A stretch of DNA of 64,000 nt from Eulemur rufifrons (GCF_041146395.1 NC_090989.1:123937501-124001500), one strand, 5' to 3'. Positions 10,571-22,492 are shown, counted from the first letter of the stretch. A program made the numbers and translations. Notes: a model not told the origin generated them from the letters alone.

Positions 10571-12655
10571 CATTTTAGGCTGACAGAAAGTGTTAGGTGC
10601 TCTAGCCTTGCAATATTGCAGTGTAAATTTATTCTGATACTTGGAAAACACTATATTTCTGCAATGATGCATTTGAATATTTTAGGATTCATAAAATAGA
10701 AAATTCTATTTAAGGAGACTCTTGTTATTATCTAAGATGTGAGAAGGGAGGGCAGTGTTCTCTGAGCTGTTCAAATTAAAGAAGGAATCCTAAGTTTCCT
10801 TTTTCAAAGAGAGGGAAATGGGGTGGGAAACATTATCCCTTTAGTTAGCTGGGTATCTCAAATAAAAAGAACTTATATTTTTTCTCATCTATTTCTTCCT
10901 AAGTTCCATTTCTGTTCTCAATTTTAACATCTTTTTTAAGAATCAAAAGTCTTTTAAGTTTTTTAGGGATTTCTAAATATCATTTTAGTTCAAATCCTTC
11001 CTTTACAGGCTAAGTGCTCTGCCCAAGGTTGAACAGGCTGTTGGGGTCAAACAGGGGACTAGAACACAGGTCTCAGGACTCTCAGGTCAGTGCTCTGTGG
11101 ACTGAGTAATGGTCCCTGGACACAAGAGACTTGGAGGAAGGTTCTCCAGGGTTCCAAAGCTTGGACTGCGTGGGGAAAATCCCGAATGTGTTTGGCTGAC
11201 TCCCCTGCTAAAAACTCCATTAAACTCCAAAGAAGCCCTTCCTCTTTCCCCTGCCCCTTTCCTCCAAACTGAGTCTCTCATCCTGCAGAGTCCTTTACTT
11301 ACCTCTTCCTGTGGTTACTTTTCATTTATAAATGCATATTTTATTACATCTATTCATTTGCCCATCAGTTACTGACTACTTTGTGTACCCTCTAACAATT
11401 TGTCTCTACCTCTTAGGGGCTTCAAAGAACAGGTCCATATCTGCTTGGTTGGTTTTATAAGAACATCGTACAAAAATGCCCTCACATTTAAAATATTATT
11501 TTAACTTTGAAACAATCTCATGCTTACAGAAAAGTTTCTCCAATTGTCCAGTAACACTGCCTAATATAACAAAAAGATTCAGAACAATCACGAGTTGCAT
11601 TTAAGTGTCATATCTCTTTAGTTTCCTTCAATAATCTGGATTCTAAATAACCTATAGAAAGTTATTTAGTAGAATGTTTCTCAGTTTGTGTTGCCCCTGC
11701 CTATGAGACTTACCAACTCTTACCCTCTGGTTCTCTCTCCTTTTATATATTAGCCTGAAAGACAACTTCAGCAGTAGTGCCTTTCATTATCTTGGGGTGC
11801 TAGTAGAGAGCTCCGCTACACCAGATCAAGAGGGTTCTCACTTCTCTTGAGTCCAAAAAGAGAAAAAAAAAAAAAAAAAAAAAGCCCTGGTAGCAGTAGG
11901 AGAAGGATCCCGTTGCTTCCAGGTGCCTACTAGTGATTTGTGCACACAGCCTTGCTCCCGTGGTTCCGATTGTACTGTGAGAAATAAGGGCTACTGTTAA
12001 GGAAGCAGCTTGTGAAGTAAGTTTCCAGAAGCTCAGGAAAGAATACCCAAATGTCCCAAATATTTCCCTGCACCCCCTGTCCCCGTCACACCGTATAAAT
12101 CCTACCACTGAAGGGCACACTCATAAAGCTGAAGGGATCGCTTCTCAAAGCAGCTATTAGCTTCTTAACACAAGGTTCAGGGCTGCGAAGCTGAGCATAA
12201 TGGGGGCAGGACTGAAGCCCCACCAGTGCTGGCTGGGATTCTGCTAGCAACTTCCTGGGTGTCACTGGGTGAGTGACATTTTTCATTTTTCAGAGCTTCC
12301 ATTATTTCACTGCAATTTAGACTCAATGATTTCTAAGGCTTCCTCTGGCTCTAAATGTTCAGATTCTATTGTAAGTGAGAGCTCAGGAAGACATTCTTTG
12401 CTTACAGGTGATCAATAAATGTTTGTTGAAAGAATGAATAAATAAATGATTCAAAAGGCCGGTGGAAAACTAGACATTTTGTGAGCCACGAATTTATTCT
12501 TTTTTATAATATCTCAAGAAGAAAATTCTTTTTAAGAACTTTCAGTCATATGAGTAGTTCTTACTCAGGGAAAGAGGGGAAAATGAAAAGAAAACTGTTT
12601 TTCAAAGGGTGTATTAAGTACCAGGAACTTTATGTTTTATTTCATCTTTGTGAAA
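10570..12655. other. Intronic sequence, mostly unrecognised
   Basis: A short plus-strand MIR-like piece lies at about 10995-11110, and LINE 3' UTR-like text in reverse at about 11480-11640. A 22-base poly(A) run is at about 11862-11883. The rest shows nothing I can name. Confidence 0.4.
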
Positions 12656-13380
12656 TTCTCTTTGATTTTTTATATTTTTTACACATTGATAAAAAATTAC
12701 ATACAGTAAAATTTAATCTTTTGAGTTTACAGTTCTGTAAGTTTTGACAAACCCATGCAGTCATATAGTCTTTACCTCAATTGAGATAGAGAGCAATTTC
12801 ATCACCCCCTAAAATTCCCTCACACCCTTTTGTAGCCAACTCCTCCTCCCACCCCTTGGTGAACACTGATCTATTTTCTGATCCTTCAGCTTTGCCTTTT
12901 CCAGAATGTCAATATGAGTGGAATCATTCAAAATGTAGCTTTTTGAGAACAAGTGCCTCTCACTAGGCATAATGCCTCCGAGATTCATTAGAGCTGTTGC
13001 ATGTATCATAGTTTGTTCCCTCTGATTGCCTATTAGTATTCCAGTGTATGGATGTGTCACAGTTTATCCATTCACAGTTGGCTAACATTTGGGTTGTTTC
13101 CAGTTTTTGAAGATTATGAATAAAGTTGCTATATGTATTCATATATAAGTTCTTATGTAGACATATATTTTCACTTTACGTGGGTAAATACTTAGCAGTG
13201 GAATTGCTGGGTTGTATGGTAACTTTATAAGAAACCACCCGTTGCTTCTTGGCCTTTTGGGTAAGATCAAGTATGAAGAAAGCACCCAGCTGTTTTCCAA
13301 AGTGGCTGTTCCATTTTGCATTCCCACAAGGGCATGAGAGTTCCAGTTGCTCCATATCCTTGCCAGGATATTTTTTTAAA
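12655..13380 (-). mobile_element. Ancient L1 fragment (ORF2 3' part and UTR), reverse orientation
   Basis: Reverse L1 text: AGTATTCCAGTGTATGGATG, AGCAGTGGAATTGCTGGGTT, and CAAAGTGGCTGTTCCATTTT then GCATTCCCACAAGGGCATGA. It is interrupted by a U2 snRNA fragment at 13241-13274. It lies in the same orientation as NEK11. Confidence 0.85.
13241..13274 (+). pseudogene. 3'-truncated U2 snRNA retrocopy inside an L1
   Basis: Thirty-four bases match the extreme 5' end of U2 snRNA (GGCCTTTTGGGTAAGATCAA against GGCCTTTTGGCTAAGATCAA) with about five differences, two of them C-to-T. It begins at or next to U2 position 1 and stops near position 34. The flanks aagaaaccaccc (13229-13240) and aagaaagcaccc (13276-13287) form a 12-bp direct repeat with one mismatch, and the L1 text is continuous once one copy and the insert are removed. 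There is no poly(A) tail. It is non-functional, lacking the rest of the RNA and any snRNA promoter. Confidence 0.85.
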
Positions 13381-13384
13381 ACTT

Positions 13385-13575
13385 TTATGCTAAGCACTTT
13401 ATATTTATTTTTAAAATTTATTATTTATGTAATCCTACGAGGTATACAATATGACGCTTATATTACAGTTGAGGAAACTAAGGCACAGACATTAAGTAAC
13501 TTAACCATCAAATGACACTAGCTTGGGGAAGGGGGTAAAGACGGGTTCTCATTCAGGCTTTGTGCCCAGCTAGCT
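13385..13575 (+). repeat. MIR SINE
   Basis: Contains TGCTAAGCACTTTATATTTA, ATTACAGTTGAGGAAACTAA with GGCACAGACATTAAGTAA, and a diverged 3' end. Confidence 0.75.
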
Positions 13576-14006
13576 ATGGGTCCTAGTCACTCACTTCTCC
13601 AGGACGGTCACTGTCTTCCTTTAAAAAATGAAGCCCTTAACTTCTGGAACAATCTCTAAGCTCATCTTTAATATCTATGAATCCTCCTTCACAATCTCTC
13701 TGGAGGTATTGCTAATGGAGGTCATTATCATCTAATATTTGTTACTCAAGCCCTCAAATATAAGAGGATTTTTAGAGCCTCAGAACATAAAAATATTTAC
13801 CGATGAAATAGTTGTGTATAAAATTATCCCTCCCTGAACATACCTCTCTGCTGAATGCCAGCTTCTATCTCTCTCCATCACACTAAGAGTTCTGTTGCTT
13901 GTGGGTTCAGTGAAGAGGTAAACACTAAGTGCAAGTGCAGTGTAAACTGACATCATTAAAATGGCATTGCAAAACATGCAGAAGATGCAGGATTTCCCAT
14001 AGTGCT

Positions 14007-14514
14007 TGCTATGGTTTGACCGTGTCCTCCAAAGTTCATGTGTTGGAATCCCTAATGCAACAGTGTTGAAAGGTGGGACCTTTTTTTTTTTTTATGTTTT
14101 ATTTTTCTTTATTTTTTAAACTTTTTTTTGTTAAAAACTAAGACACAAACAAACACATTAGTCTGGGCCTACACAGGTCAGGATCATCAATATCACTGTC
14201 TTCTAAAAGGTGGGACCTTTAAGAGGGGATCAGGTCATGAGGGATCTGCCCTCATGAGTGGATTAATGCCATTACCATGGGAGTGCATTTCAGATAAAAG
14301 GATGACTATGGCCTCCCCCTTCCTTCTCCCTCTCTCCCGCTCTTTTCACCTTCTGCCTTCTGCCATGGGAAGATGCAGCAAGAAGGCCCTTACCAGAGGC
14401 TGGTCCCTTGATATTGGACTTTCTAGCCTCTAGAACTGTGAGAAATGAATTTTTTTCCTTCATAAAACCCAGTCTGTGGTATTCTGTTATAGCAACACAA
14501 AACAGACTAAGATA
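14007..14514 (+). mobile_element. Solo MaLR LTR carrying a nested retrocopy
   Basis: Begins TGCTATGGTTTGACCGTGTC, contains CTTCTGCCATGGGAAGATGC and CTAGAACTGTGAGAAATGAA, and ends AACAGACTAAGATA. A 122-bp poly(T)-headed insertion splits the GGTGGGACCTTT block. Confidence 0.85.
14084..14205 (-). pseudogene. Short poly(A) retrocopy of an unidentified transcript
   Basis: On the minus strand the insert runs from AGAAGACAGTGATATTGATG to an A-rich end and poly(A). It is flanked by the direct repeat aaaggtgggaccttt at 14069-14083 and 14206-14220. The text GTGTTTGTTTGTGTCTTAGT looks like a 3' UTR, but I cannot name the parent gene. Confidence 0.7.
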
Positions 14515-14739
14515 GTGATGAAAACCATGCTGGAATCTTGTGTTCTCATTGATAAGAAAGGATCTGAGCATTAGTTCAGTTAACTATTAAAAAACAGAAA
14601 AATTAATAACAGTGACAATAGATGCTTCAAATAGAATGATTTAAATTTTAGGGAACTGGAAGAAGACTTTAAGAAAATCAATCAGATCTTCAAATATTTC
14701 TCTAAAAATAATCCTCTGTATAATTTTACTATACTTGTT

Positions 14740-15945
14740 CCTTCATATCTCCCCAATCTCCTAACGTTGGAAAGCCCAGTGCTTGGTCCCTAGACCTCTT
14801 CTGTCCTCTATCCAATTCACTCCCAAGGTAGTTCATCCAGGCTCATAGCTTTAAATGCTTCCTTTAAGCTAATGGGTCTCAAATATGTGCTTCTCCTTTC
14901 TCCTCTAAACTTCAAATTCATATATTCAACTACCCACTTGGTATTTCTATGTGGATGTCCAGTAGACATCTTATGGTTATCATGCCCAATTGAATTCCTG
15001 ATCTTTCCTTTAGAATATTCTAATGCTGCGGCCTTCCACATTTCTGTTCACATCAGTTCCTGCCTGCCAATTGCTTAGGTCAAAAATCTGTGAGTCAGCA
15101 TTGATTCTTTTCTTTCTCTCATACTCTAATAGTCCAGTTTCTCTCATAATCAAATCAGTTAGTAAATCCTATCAGTTCCATATTCAAAATGTTACCGGGG
15201 TCCCCACACTTCTCACCATTTCCACTGCTACTCTGGCCCAAGCTACCATGACCTCTCCAGTCAATTGCTTCTGTAGCCTCTCAGTTGGTCTCCTCTTCTA
15301 CCCTCACTCCCTTGCAGTCTCTCAGTTCAGCAGCCAGCATGAGCCCGATCCCTTCACTCCTCTGCTCAAAACTCTGTGGGACTCCCCATCTCACTCAGAG
15401 TGAGGTCAAGTCCTTCCAGTGGAAGGACCACAATAACCTGAATAATCTTCAGCCATTCCTCTCCCAACAGATCTCCTTTCCTCCCCTCGCTCACTCCATT
15501 CTAGCCGCACTGGCTACTTGCTCTTTCTTGAACACACCAGACACTTCCTACTCCAGCCCTTTGGAGTTGCTGTTCCCTCTGACTAGAATGTTCTTTCTCA
15601 GATATACATATGTTTCTTTCCTTCATCTCCTTCAAATATTTTCCATCATGTCATCTTCTCAGAGAGACATACTCCATCCACCCTCTTTAAAACTGTACTC
15701 TTGGCTGTCATTCTGTGCTACCTGTCCACCATCCCTGCTTTTTTATTTTCTTCTTACTACTTGTTACTTTCTAGCATGATCTGCTTTTTCCTAAAATTTT
15801 ATGCTTTGTCAATTACCCATTAGAATATAAGGTCCATGAGGGCAGGGAATATTTTTTGTTGTTGTTCACTGATCCCACTGCCTACAATAATGCCTGGAGA
15901 AGAATAAGTACGTACTCAATAAAAACTTGTTGGATAAATGAATAG
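14740..15945 (+). mobile_element. LINE-2 3' region (about 1.2 kb)
   Basis: A long L2 copy: AGTAGACATCTTATGGTTAT, CTCTGCTCAAAACTCTGTGG, CACTGGCTACTTGCTCTTTC, AGGTCCATGAGGGCAGGGAA and a final CTCAATAAAAACTTGTTGGA. The 164-codon frame at 15285-15779 lies inside it and is repeat-derived. Confidence 0.85.
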
Positions 15946-16009
15946 ATGTCTTGAAACTCAAATACAAAAGGAATTGGCATACAATTTTATTTAAAAATAT
16001 ATGTATCCC

Positions 16010-16980
16010 CAAATTCTTTTCCACAGAGGTTGCACTAATTTGTGGTCCCACCAGCAGTGAGTGTTCCTGTCTCTCCACATCCTTGCCAGCATTTGTTGTT
16101 TTGGGATTTTTTGATAGAGGCCAATTTCGCTGGGGTTAGCTGATATCTCATTGTGGTTTTGATTTGCATTTCTCTAACGATTAGAGATGTTGAGCATTTT
16201 TTATATGTTTGTTGGCCATTATTCTGTCTTCTTTTGAAAAGTTTCTGTTCAGGTCCTTTGCCCATTTATTGATGGGGTTGTTTGATTTTTTTCTTGTTGA
16301 TTTTTTTAAGTTCTAGATAGATTCTTGCTATCAGTCCTTTATCAGATGTGTAGAAAGCAAATATTTTCTCCCACTCTGTAGGCTGTCTGTTTGCTCTAAT
16401 GATAGTTTCCTTGGCTGTGTAAAAGCTTTTTAATTTGATCAGGTCCCATTTAAATACCATTTGATCCAGCAATAATACTATTAGGCATCTACCCAAAAGA
16501 GCAAAAGACATTCTATAATAAAGACATCTGCACCCAAATGTTTATGGCAGTACAATTCACTATTGCAAGGATGTGGAAACAACCCAAGTGCCTGTCAATT
16601 CATGGGTGGATTATTAAAATTTGGTATATGTATACAATGGAATATTACTAAATTATAAGAAACGACTGTGATCTAGCACCTCTTATATTTTCCTGAATAG
16701 AGCTTGAGCCCCCCCCTCCGAAGTGAGGTATCACAAGAATGGAATAGGCTCCACATGTACTCACCATCAAACTGGCACTAACTGATCGACACTATGGTGC
16801 TCACACGGTAGTGATATTCTCCAGGGATTAGGGGGTTGGGGGTGGGTAAACTCACAACTAATGGACGTGGTGAGAGTTGTAGGGGGGAAAAGGCACACCC
16901 CAAATCATGGCTTGGGTGTGGCAAAGTCATAACATGTAACCAAAATGTTTGTACCCCCCATAATATCCTGAAATAAATTT
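16010..16980 (+). mobile_element. 5'-inverted (twin-primed) L1 with target duplications
   Basis: 16010-16451 is L1 ORF2 3' sequence in reverse. 16452-16980 continues the same L1 in forward orientation from TACCATTTGATCCAGCAA through a strepsirrhine-type 3' UTR (TGTACTCACCATCAAACTGG, then CCAAAATGTTTGTACC) to an A-rich tail. The two parts are adjacent in the L1 sequence with about 25 bp missing. Direct repeats at 15991-16009 and 16981-16999 (ttaaaaatatatgtatccc and ttaaaaacatatgcatccc) enclose the whole unit. Confidence 0.92.
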
Positions 16981-16999
16981 TTAAAAACATATGCATCCC

Positions 17000-17880
17000 T
17001 AGTATTTGTTCTAAGAACTAGCACATAGTGAAATTATAACCTAATTTTGTAAACCGTAAGATCACTTTTATGGTTTTAGTTTCTGTTTTTCAAGATAAAG
17101 CTTTAAGCAAATATAGTTTTTAGTATTTCTTGCAATATTTTCATCCCTATTTCAAATGGATTGGCTTTATGGGGCCCGCACACTCATCTTTGGATAAAAA
17201 CGACCTTGCATGTTGCCCTGAGTGGGAAGAAACAAGTCTTATCTTTGTAAAAAGAAATTCTACGTGGAAGAAAGAGTGTTTCTGCCTGTCTTCTTTCACA
17301 CCTCGCACACCTGGGCCATCTGGAGAGCAACCGAAGTCTGCCCCGAGCTGCCGGAAGCCAGAGCCGGCAGCGACACAGTGTTGTTCAGCAGATGCCGCCG
17401 TCTGCCGTTTAAGGTAAATAAGGCAGAGTGCAGCATCTGAGGAGATTTTAGCCTCCTTGTTCTAAACAATACTTCAGCTTAACAGCAGAAATGTTTAACG
17501 TGTACCCCCCGCCCCCCGCCCCCCACTAGAAAAACAACAAGCAATTCTCTTCAGGGAGAGGGAGAACAGTTTCCACGAGTTCTGATGAGTTCTGATGGGT
17601 CACCGAATTTAAGAGTTCCCTTATCTCTAACCCTTTAGAAAAACTAACAGAAATGTATCTTTCCCTTTCCCTGGAGTGTATTTACCTTGCAAACCATTTC
17701 CCAGAAGTGCCCCCATGATGGCTACACAGGTACTTTTGTTTCTAGATTAATTAATAATTTGAAAAGTGTAAAACTAAAAGTAGAAGACTTTTGTTTGGTT
17801 TCAGGATTGCTCCTCCACTAGGCTTCGAGTCCCTCGGGGACAGAGGACCCTTCTGAGTTTTCTTTGTACCCTGCACAGTC
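17000..17880. other. Unrecognised sequence with a CpG-rich patch
   Basis: 17280-17420 is GC and CpG-rich for this window and ends on the plus strand in CCGTTTAAGGTAAATAAGG, a donor-like match. No acceptor or known peptide supports a coding exon. A C-rich tract follows at 17505-17524. Confidence 0.35.
17505..17524. repeat. C-rich tract, G-quadruplex-capable on the minus strand
   Basis: Three runs of six C separated by single G bases. The complementary strand has three G6 runs, enough G tracts to fold a quadruplex in principle. Confidence 0.9.
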
Positions 17881-18620
17881 CTGGTACAAAATAGCACCTA
17901 ATTCAGCACATTTTTAATGACCACATTGTATGTGCCAAGTGCTGGGGATGTAGCCACAGCCCCTGACTTCACACAACTCATATTAAACAAGTAAACAAAT
18001 AAGGTAATTTCAGATGTTTGAATGCTACAAAGAAAATAAATGGGGAAACAGGCGAGAGAGTGCAGAGAGCGGCACTGCCAAGAAGACGGTTTGCAATCCC
18101 CGGCGAGGGTGGTGCAGAGGAGATATTTCTAGGGGATTTGTCACAGACTTCCCTTTTTACCACGAGGTCCTGAATGTGAACCAGCTTCCCCATCTTCCTG
18201 CCTGACTCTAATGCAGAGGAAGCCAGGCCTGCCTCTGACATTCTCAAGATTTGGCCAAGAGTATAAATGGAGGCCCACATGTGTCTAAAGAACTACAAGT
18301 TATGAATCAAACTAACAAAGTGTTAAATAAAATATGAGCTACCCTCTTACCTTGACAAATCAACTTTTTAAAGACCTGGAAGAACAGGTTTCATTCAGGA
18401 TTCTCACACTCCTAAGAGTTCTGCAGCAGAGTGTGGCAGAGCTGTGCAAACTAGGCTCTGCATCCCCAATGCCTACCTCAGGGTCTGACCCCTTCTCTTC
18501 TCAGCTTGGCTGAATCTCCCATGGTAAGGAAGTTCTCGCACACACATGTGATACCTCAGCCCCTATGTCCAAGACCCATCTCTATCTCCTGCAAACAGCT
18601 ACTCTGTGACCACCCCTTGG
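17880..18620. other. Intronic sequence, weak L2-like start
   Basis: TGTATGTGCCAAGTGCTGGG at about 17930 and the following text resemble an old L2. The remainder to 18620 is unrecognised. Confidence 0.35.
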
Positions 18621-18780
18621 GCTCAGGGTTCTGCAAACTTAGGAGCCTTAATCCATTCATGAGGGTGGAGCCCTTATCACTCAATCCTTTCCTTAAAGTG
18701 CCACCTCATAATACTGCCATAATGGGTATTAAGTTTCAACATGAATTTTGGAGGGGACACATTCAAACCATAGTACATGG
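18620..18780 (+). mobile_element. 3' end of an LTR-like repeat
   Basis: Reads CCTTAATCCATTCATGAGGG, TATTAAGTTTCAACATGAAT, TTTGGAGGGGACACATTCAA and ACCATAGTAC. This is the same family as the complete copy at 56716-57087. Confidence 0.7.
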
Positions 18781-18959
18781 CATGACCTAGAAGAGGAGTC
18801 ACAGGCTCTGAGTATGCAAGTCCCCATGGCCCCATGGGCTCCTTGTTCCATGGGAGGGATGTGGCTGGAGGATGCCCAAAGTGGCAGCCTGTATAGCATG
18901 GGGCCCAGAGCACCCCTCTTGTCTAGGGTCTGGGGATGGTATTGGGGGGAAGTGACTTT

Positions 18960-19330
18960 TGCTAATGCCATTAAGGAAAGACTCTTTGAGGGGTGGGGCT
19001 GGGAATGACATTTGAGTGGAGACTTGAATGATAAAGATGAATCATCCATGCAGGGTCTGAGAGAAGAGCATTTCCAACTAAGGGAAGAGGAAATGCCCAG
19101 ATCCCATAAGTTCTGTAAAGAAGAAAAGACAACTGGGGTGGCTGGGGCCTGATTAAGAGGAGAAGAATGATGTGATGAGATGAGATGGTCAGGCAGGGGC
19201 AGGGACTTGGAGGCCAGGTAAGGGTCTCGACTTTCCCATGGGTGCAATGGGAAGCCTTTGGAGGGCTGACTTGATCTGAGATTGGTTATAACACGATCAC
19301 TCTGGGTGCTGTGTGAATGGATAAATAATA
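18960..19330 (+). repeat. Ancient L2-like repeat
   Basis: Order of blocks (GGCCAGGTAAGGGTCTCGAC, CAATGGGAAGCCTTTGGAGG, ACACGATCACTCTGGGTGCT) follows a widespread mammalian repeat I associate with L2-type elements. Subfamily not determined. Confidence 0.45.
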
Positions 19331-19880
19331 AGGAGCCACTGCCAAGAGCAAATCCACAGGTGCATCACTTACAATGCCTTAGTGCCCTCTGCCTAAGGAT
19401 CCTTGTGATTAATTCTTCCTCAAATTTTAGAGCCAAGAAAAAGCCAACTCTCCCACTGAGCTGGTTTCTGTAACTCATGAGGTTCCTCCTCTTATCTGGG
19501 CCACCTGAAAGCTCAGAGCTGAGTCTGTGTTTATTTGCAGAGTAAACTGCTCATTTATCAATTCAGCATCTGATCTCAATTTTATGTCTAAACATCTTAC
19601 CTTTATGAAAACATAAGATAGTAAGGAAATAACAATAGTAATTACACATATAAGTATGTAATTACAACTCCAGACTGATATCTGACCAGTAGTTCTTTGA
19701 ACAGTGTGTACTCCAGAAGTTTTGTTTGCTTTTTTTGTTGTTGTTGTTATTTGGTATATTGTAATTGCAGGGCAGGTAGCAAGAAGATTTTAAATCTATA
19801 TTAGTCTTAGCTATTAAAGAAATGTGGTGACTCACTGAGCCACTGTTTCTAATCTACAAACAAATGTGTGCAATGTCTTT
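19330..19880. other. Unrecognised intronic sequence
   Basis: No exon, RNA gene or nameable repeat seen beyond a short TTG/TTGT run near 19730-19750. Confidence 0.4.
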
Positions 19881-20510
19881 TCATGACCGTCATCCCAACT
19901 TTATCATAAGGTTGTCATAAGATATTTTAAGATATACGAGAAAGTGTAAAGTATGGCGAACATTCACATATAGAACTCCCAGTTTGAGAAATCAAGCATT
20001 AGCAAATGCAGCATATGGCTGAAGCTCCATGAATTCCCCTCCCAAATCATATTCCTCTCCCACCCTCCAGAGGTAACCACTATTCTGAGTCTGGTGTCTA
20101 TCAGAATTTAAAAAATACTTTTACTACATATTTGTACATATGTATCCCTTAGAAATAAGTAGTACTGTTTTATGTGTTTATACTTTAAGTAAATGGTATC
20201 ATAATTTTTTCTTGTTGTTTTTGTTCAGAATTGTTGATATTTATCCCCTTTGATTCTATAGCTCATTGATCTTCACTGTGTGGCATTCCATCATTATTTC
20301 TGTATTTATTCCCTGCTGAAGTTCATTTCAGGTTGTTTCCATCCCTCTTTTGGTACCTTCCCCCCCCTCAATACTTTTACCAATAATGCTGCTGTAAACA
20401 TTCTTGCACATATCTCCTTGGATTTATTGTATCTTAAACTACAAAACCTAAACACAGACAATAGAGCTTTTCAGAAACAGGTTGTACATTAAGTCATTAT
20501 TTTCAGATTG
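19880..20510 (-). mobile_element. Ancient LINE 3' fragment, reverse orientation
   Basis: Reverse LINE text including CACCCTCCAGAGGTAACCAC, TAAGTAAATGGTATCATA and GCTGCTGTAAACATTCTTGC. It is probably an old L1 subfamily. Confidence 0.6.
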
Positions 20511-20899
20511 ATTTACTATCACTCATATTCAATCCTTTATAATGGCTTCAAGATGCATATTTTATAATAAAGGAGCATAATCCAGAGAGGGATAGAGTAA
20601 TTTTAAAAATCAGAATTATAGAATTTTTAAAAATTCCTATAAGGTACCAAGGAGCTTGCCCAATCGAACACCATCATCTTATAGATAAGAAAATTGATGT
20701 AGAATGGAGCAGGAGTTGCCCAGTGGTGGGCACTGGGCTTCAGAGAGCAGTGGATCACAAAGGAAAAAAAACAACATAAACAAGTTTGGAAGAATTTCTC
20801 AGAGCAAGGATGAGTTCTCATGATTGGGAAACTACTGGGTTTCTTTGGCTAAGAGTGAATTTAAAAAGCTGCGTTTCATTTGCTGAGATTTGACAAGGA

Positions 20900-21020
20900 C
20901 AAGGGGGTCCAACTCTGCTATATTCAGAGTTGAGTTTAATCTCTCTCCTATTGCAATAGTCTTGAATAAATCCTTCCTTGCCCATTTAATTCCGTTTGGT
21001 GCATTTTTTCTTCAATAAAT
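20900..21020 (+). mobile_element. LTR-like fragment with poly(A) signal region
   Basis: TATTCAGAGTTGAGTTTAAT followed by GCAATAGTCTTGAATAAATC parallels the right part of the element at 4583-4785. Confidence 0.45.
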
Positions 21021-22355
21021 TCACCTCTAAATGCCAAAGTGTTACCAAGTCCCACGTCACAAACTGCCTGTAATCAGAATAGCCATGTGCCTGCTAGCCC
21101 GACACAGTCCCAGCGCATGCCTGACGCAGGAGCACGATCACCAATGGCTGCCCATTCCGCTCTCAAAAAAGCCTTGGTGTGCACAATAAATTATGTTTGC
21201 CCACACGTGGTGTGAAATTCACTGGCTAGAGACTCTTATTCAGAAGAGGACCTGTTGAATTTTAAAGATGGTGCCATGGCAATATACAAAAAAGAAAAGA
21301 GAGCAGCAAATTCATTAAACTAGAACACTTCCTTTTAATACTGACTCCTAAGGGCATATTTACATTTAATTTATATCATTTTATATATCCAAATTGAAGT
21401 GTTTCACCATAAAAAATGCTGATTTTTACCACTTTCTCTCTCAAACATATTCACATAATGCCTTTATTATATCTCTCCTTTGAAGACTACAGATGGGTTT
21501 ATTACAGAACACTTACCAGGAATGTGACATGCATTCCAGAGAGAGAGGAAGAGAGGGAGGGAGACCAGGCAGGGAGAAGATAGAGACAGAGAGACCAGGA
21601 AGATCAATTGGTATAGGCCTTAGAAAAACAGCTGCGATTGGGGAATCAATACCTCATTCTCTGAAAATTGCATTGAAGGACTGAAATGAATTTGCAAACC
21701 AATAATTGAAGCTGACACCTGCTCTTGACAGAAGGGGACCAATCAAGACTGAGCTCTGCTTTAGTACCTGTGGTGGGGAAAGGGCAGAACAGGGGGGAAC
21801 TGTTAACGCCTTTCACCTAGAAATGCTGGGTTTTTGATTGCCTTCTGAAACCACAGGAGAAAATCCCTCAGTAAGGTGAGGTTTGCTGAGTGGTTTTGAG
21901 CAATAGTTTTTGTTGTTTTTTTTTTCCTGGCTACTTTCACTGATTTGAAAATATCTGCAAGAGGCCCTTATTCTGCAGAGCTTTCCCAGGTCTGATGGGA
22001 TAGGAAGAAAATAACAACTGCAGATTCAGTGGGTAGGCTTTCAGGCATGGGATGTGACGGGGGATGTGGGGGGAGGAGGGGAACAGGGTAGATCAGATCG
22101 TCTCCAAAGTTTCCTCTAACTGGAAAGCCTAAGGTTCTGTCCTTCGGTGGACTCTCGCCATGGGTTGTTAACCGCATTTTATCGGTGGAAGTATTCCATT
22201 GAGGAGAAAGCAAGGTCACTGAAGGGGAATGGAAGCCTGTTGATTTCAATGCTCAGTATGTGACCTGCAGGGTCAGACTGATGATTTAGAAAAGAGGAAC
22301 CAAGGCCATCACAAGGATGCTCTATAAAACCTTGCCTCCAAGTCTGATTCTGCTA
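21020..22355. other. Unrecognised sequence with a purine-rich tract
   Basis: A GA-rich tract lies at about 21538-21603 and a G-rich stretch at about 22060-22085. No gene or repeat that I can name. Confidence 0.35.
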
Positions 22356-22359
22356 GCAG

Positions 22360-22492
22360 CATCGCATCACATGTTAGCTGATTAGAATGCACAATCTCAG
22401 ACCCCACCCCAGACCTACTAAATCACAATCTGCATTTAACAGAACCCCAAGTGAATCATATGCACATTAGAGTTTGAGAAACACAGGCTGGA
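22360..22492 (-). mobile_element. MER5-type MITE, reverse orientation
   Basis: AATCTCAGACCCCACCCCAG, ACCTACTAAATCACAATCTG and ATTAGAGTTTGAGAAACAC follow the reversed MER5A order. Confidence 0.75.

Noticed and set aside
13241..13274. Functional U2 snRNA gene
   Set aside because: Only the first 34 bases are present and there is no snRNA promoter.
15285..15779. 164-codon plus frame
   Set aside because: Lies within a LINE-2 3' region.
17222..17440. Coding exon with donor at about 17411
   Set aside because: No acceptor, no known peptide and opposite strand to NEK11; kept only as a finding.
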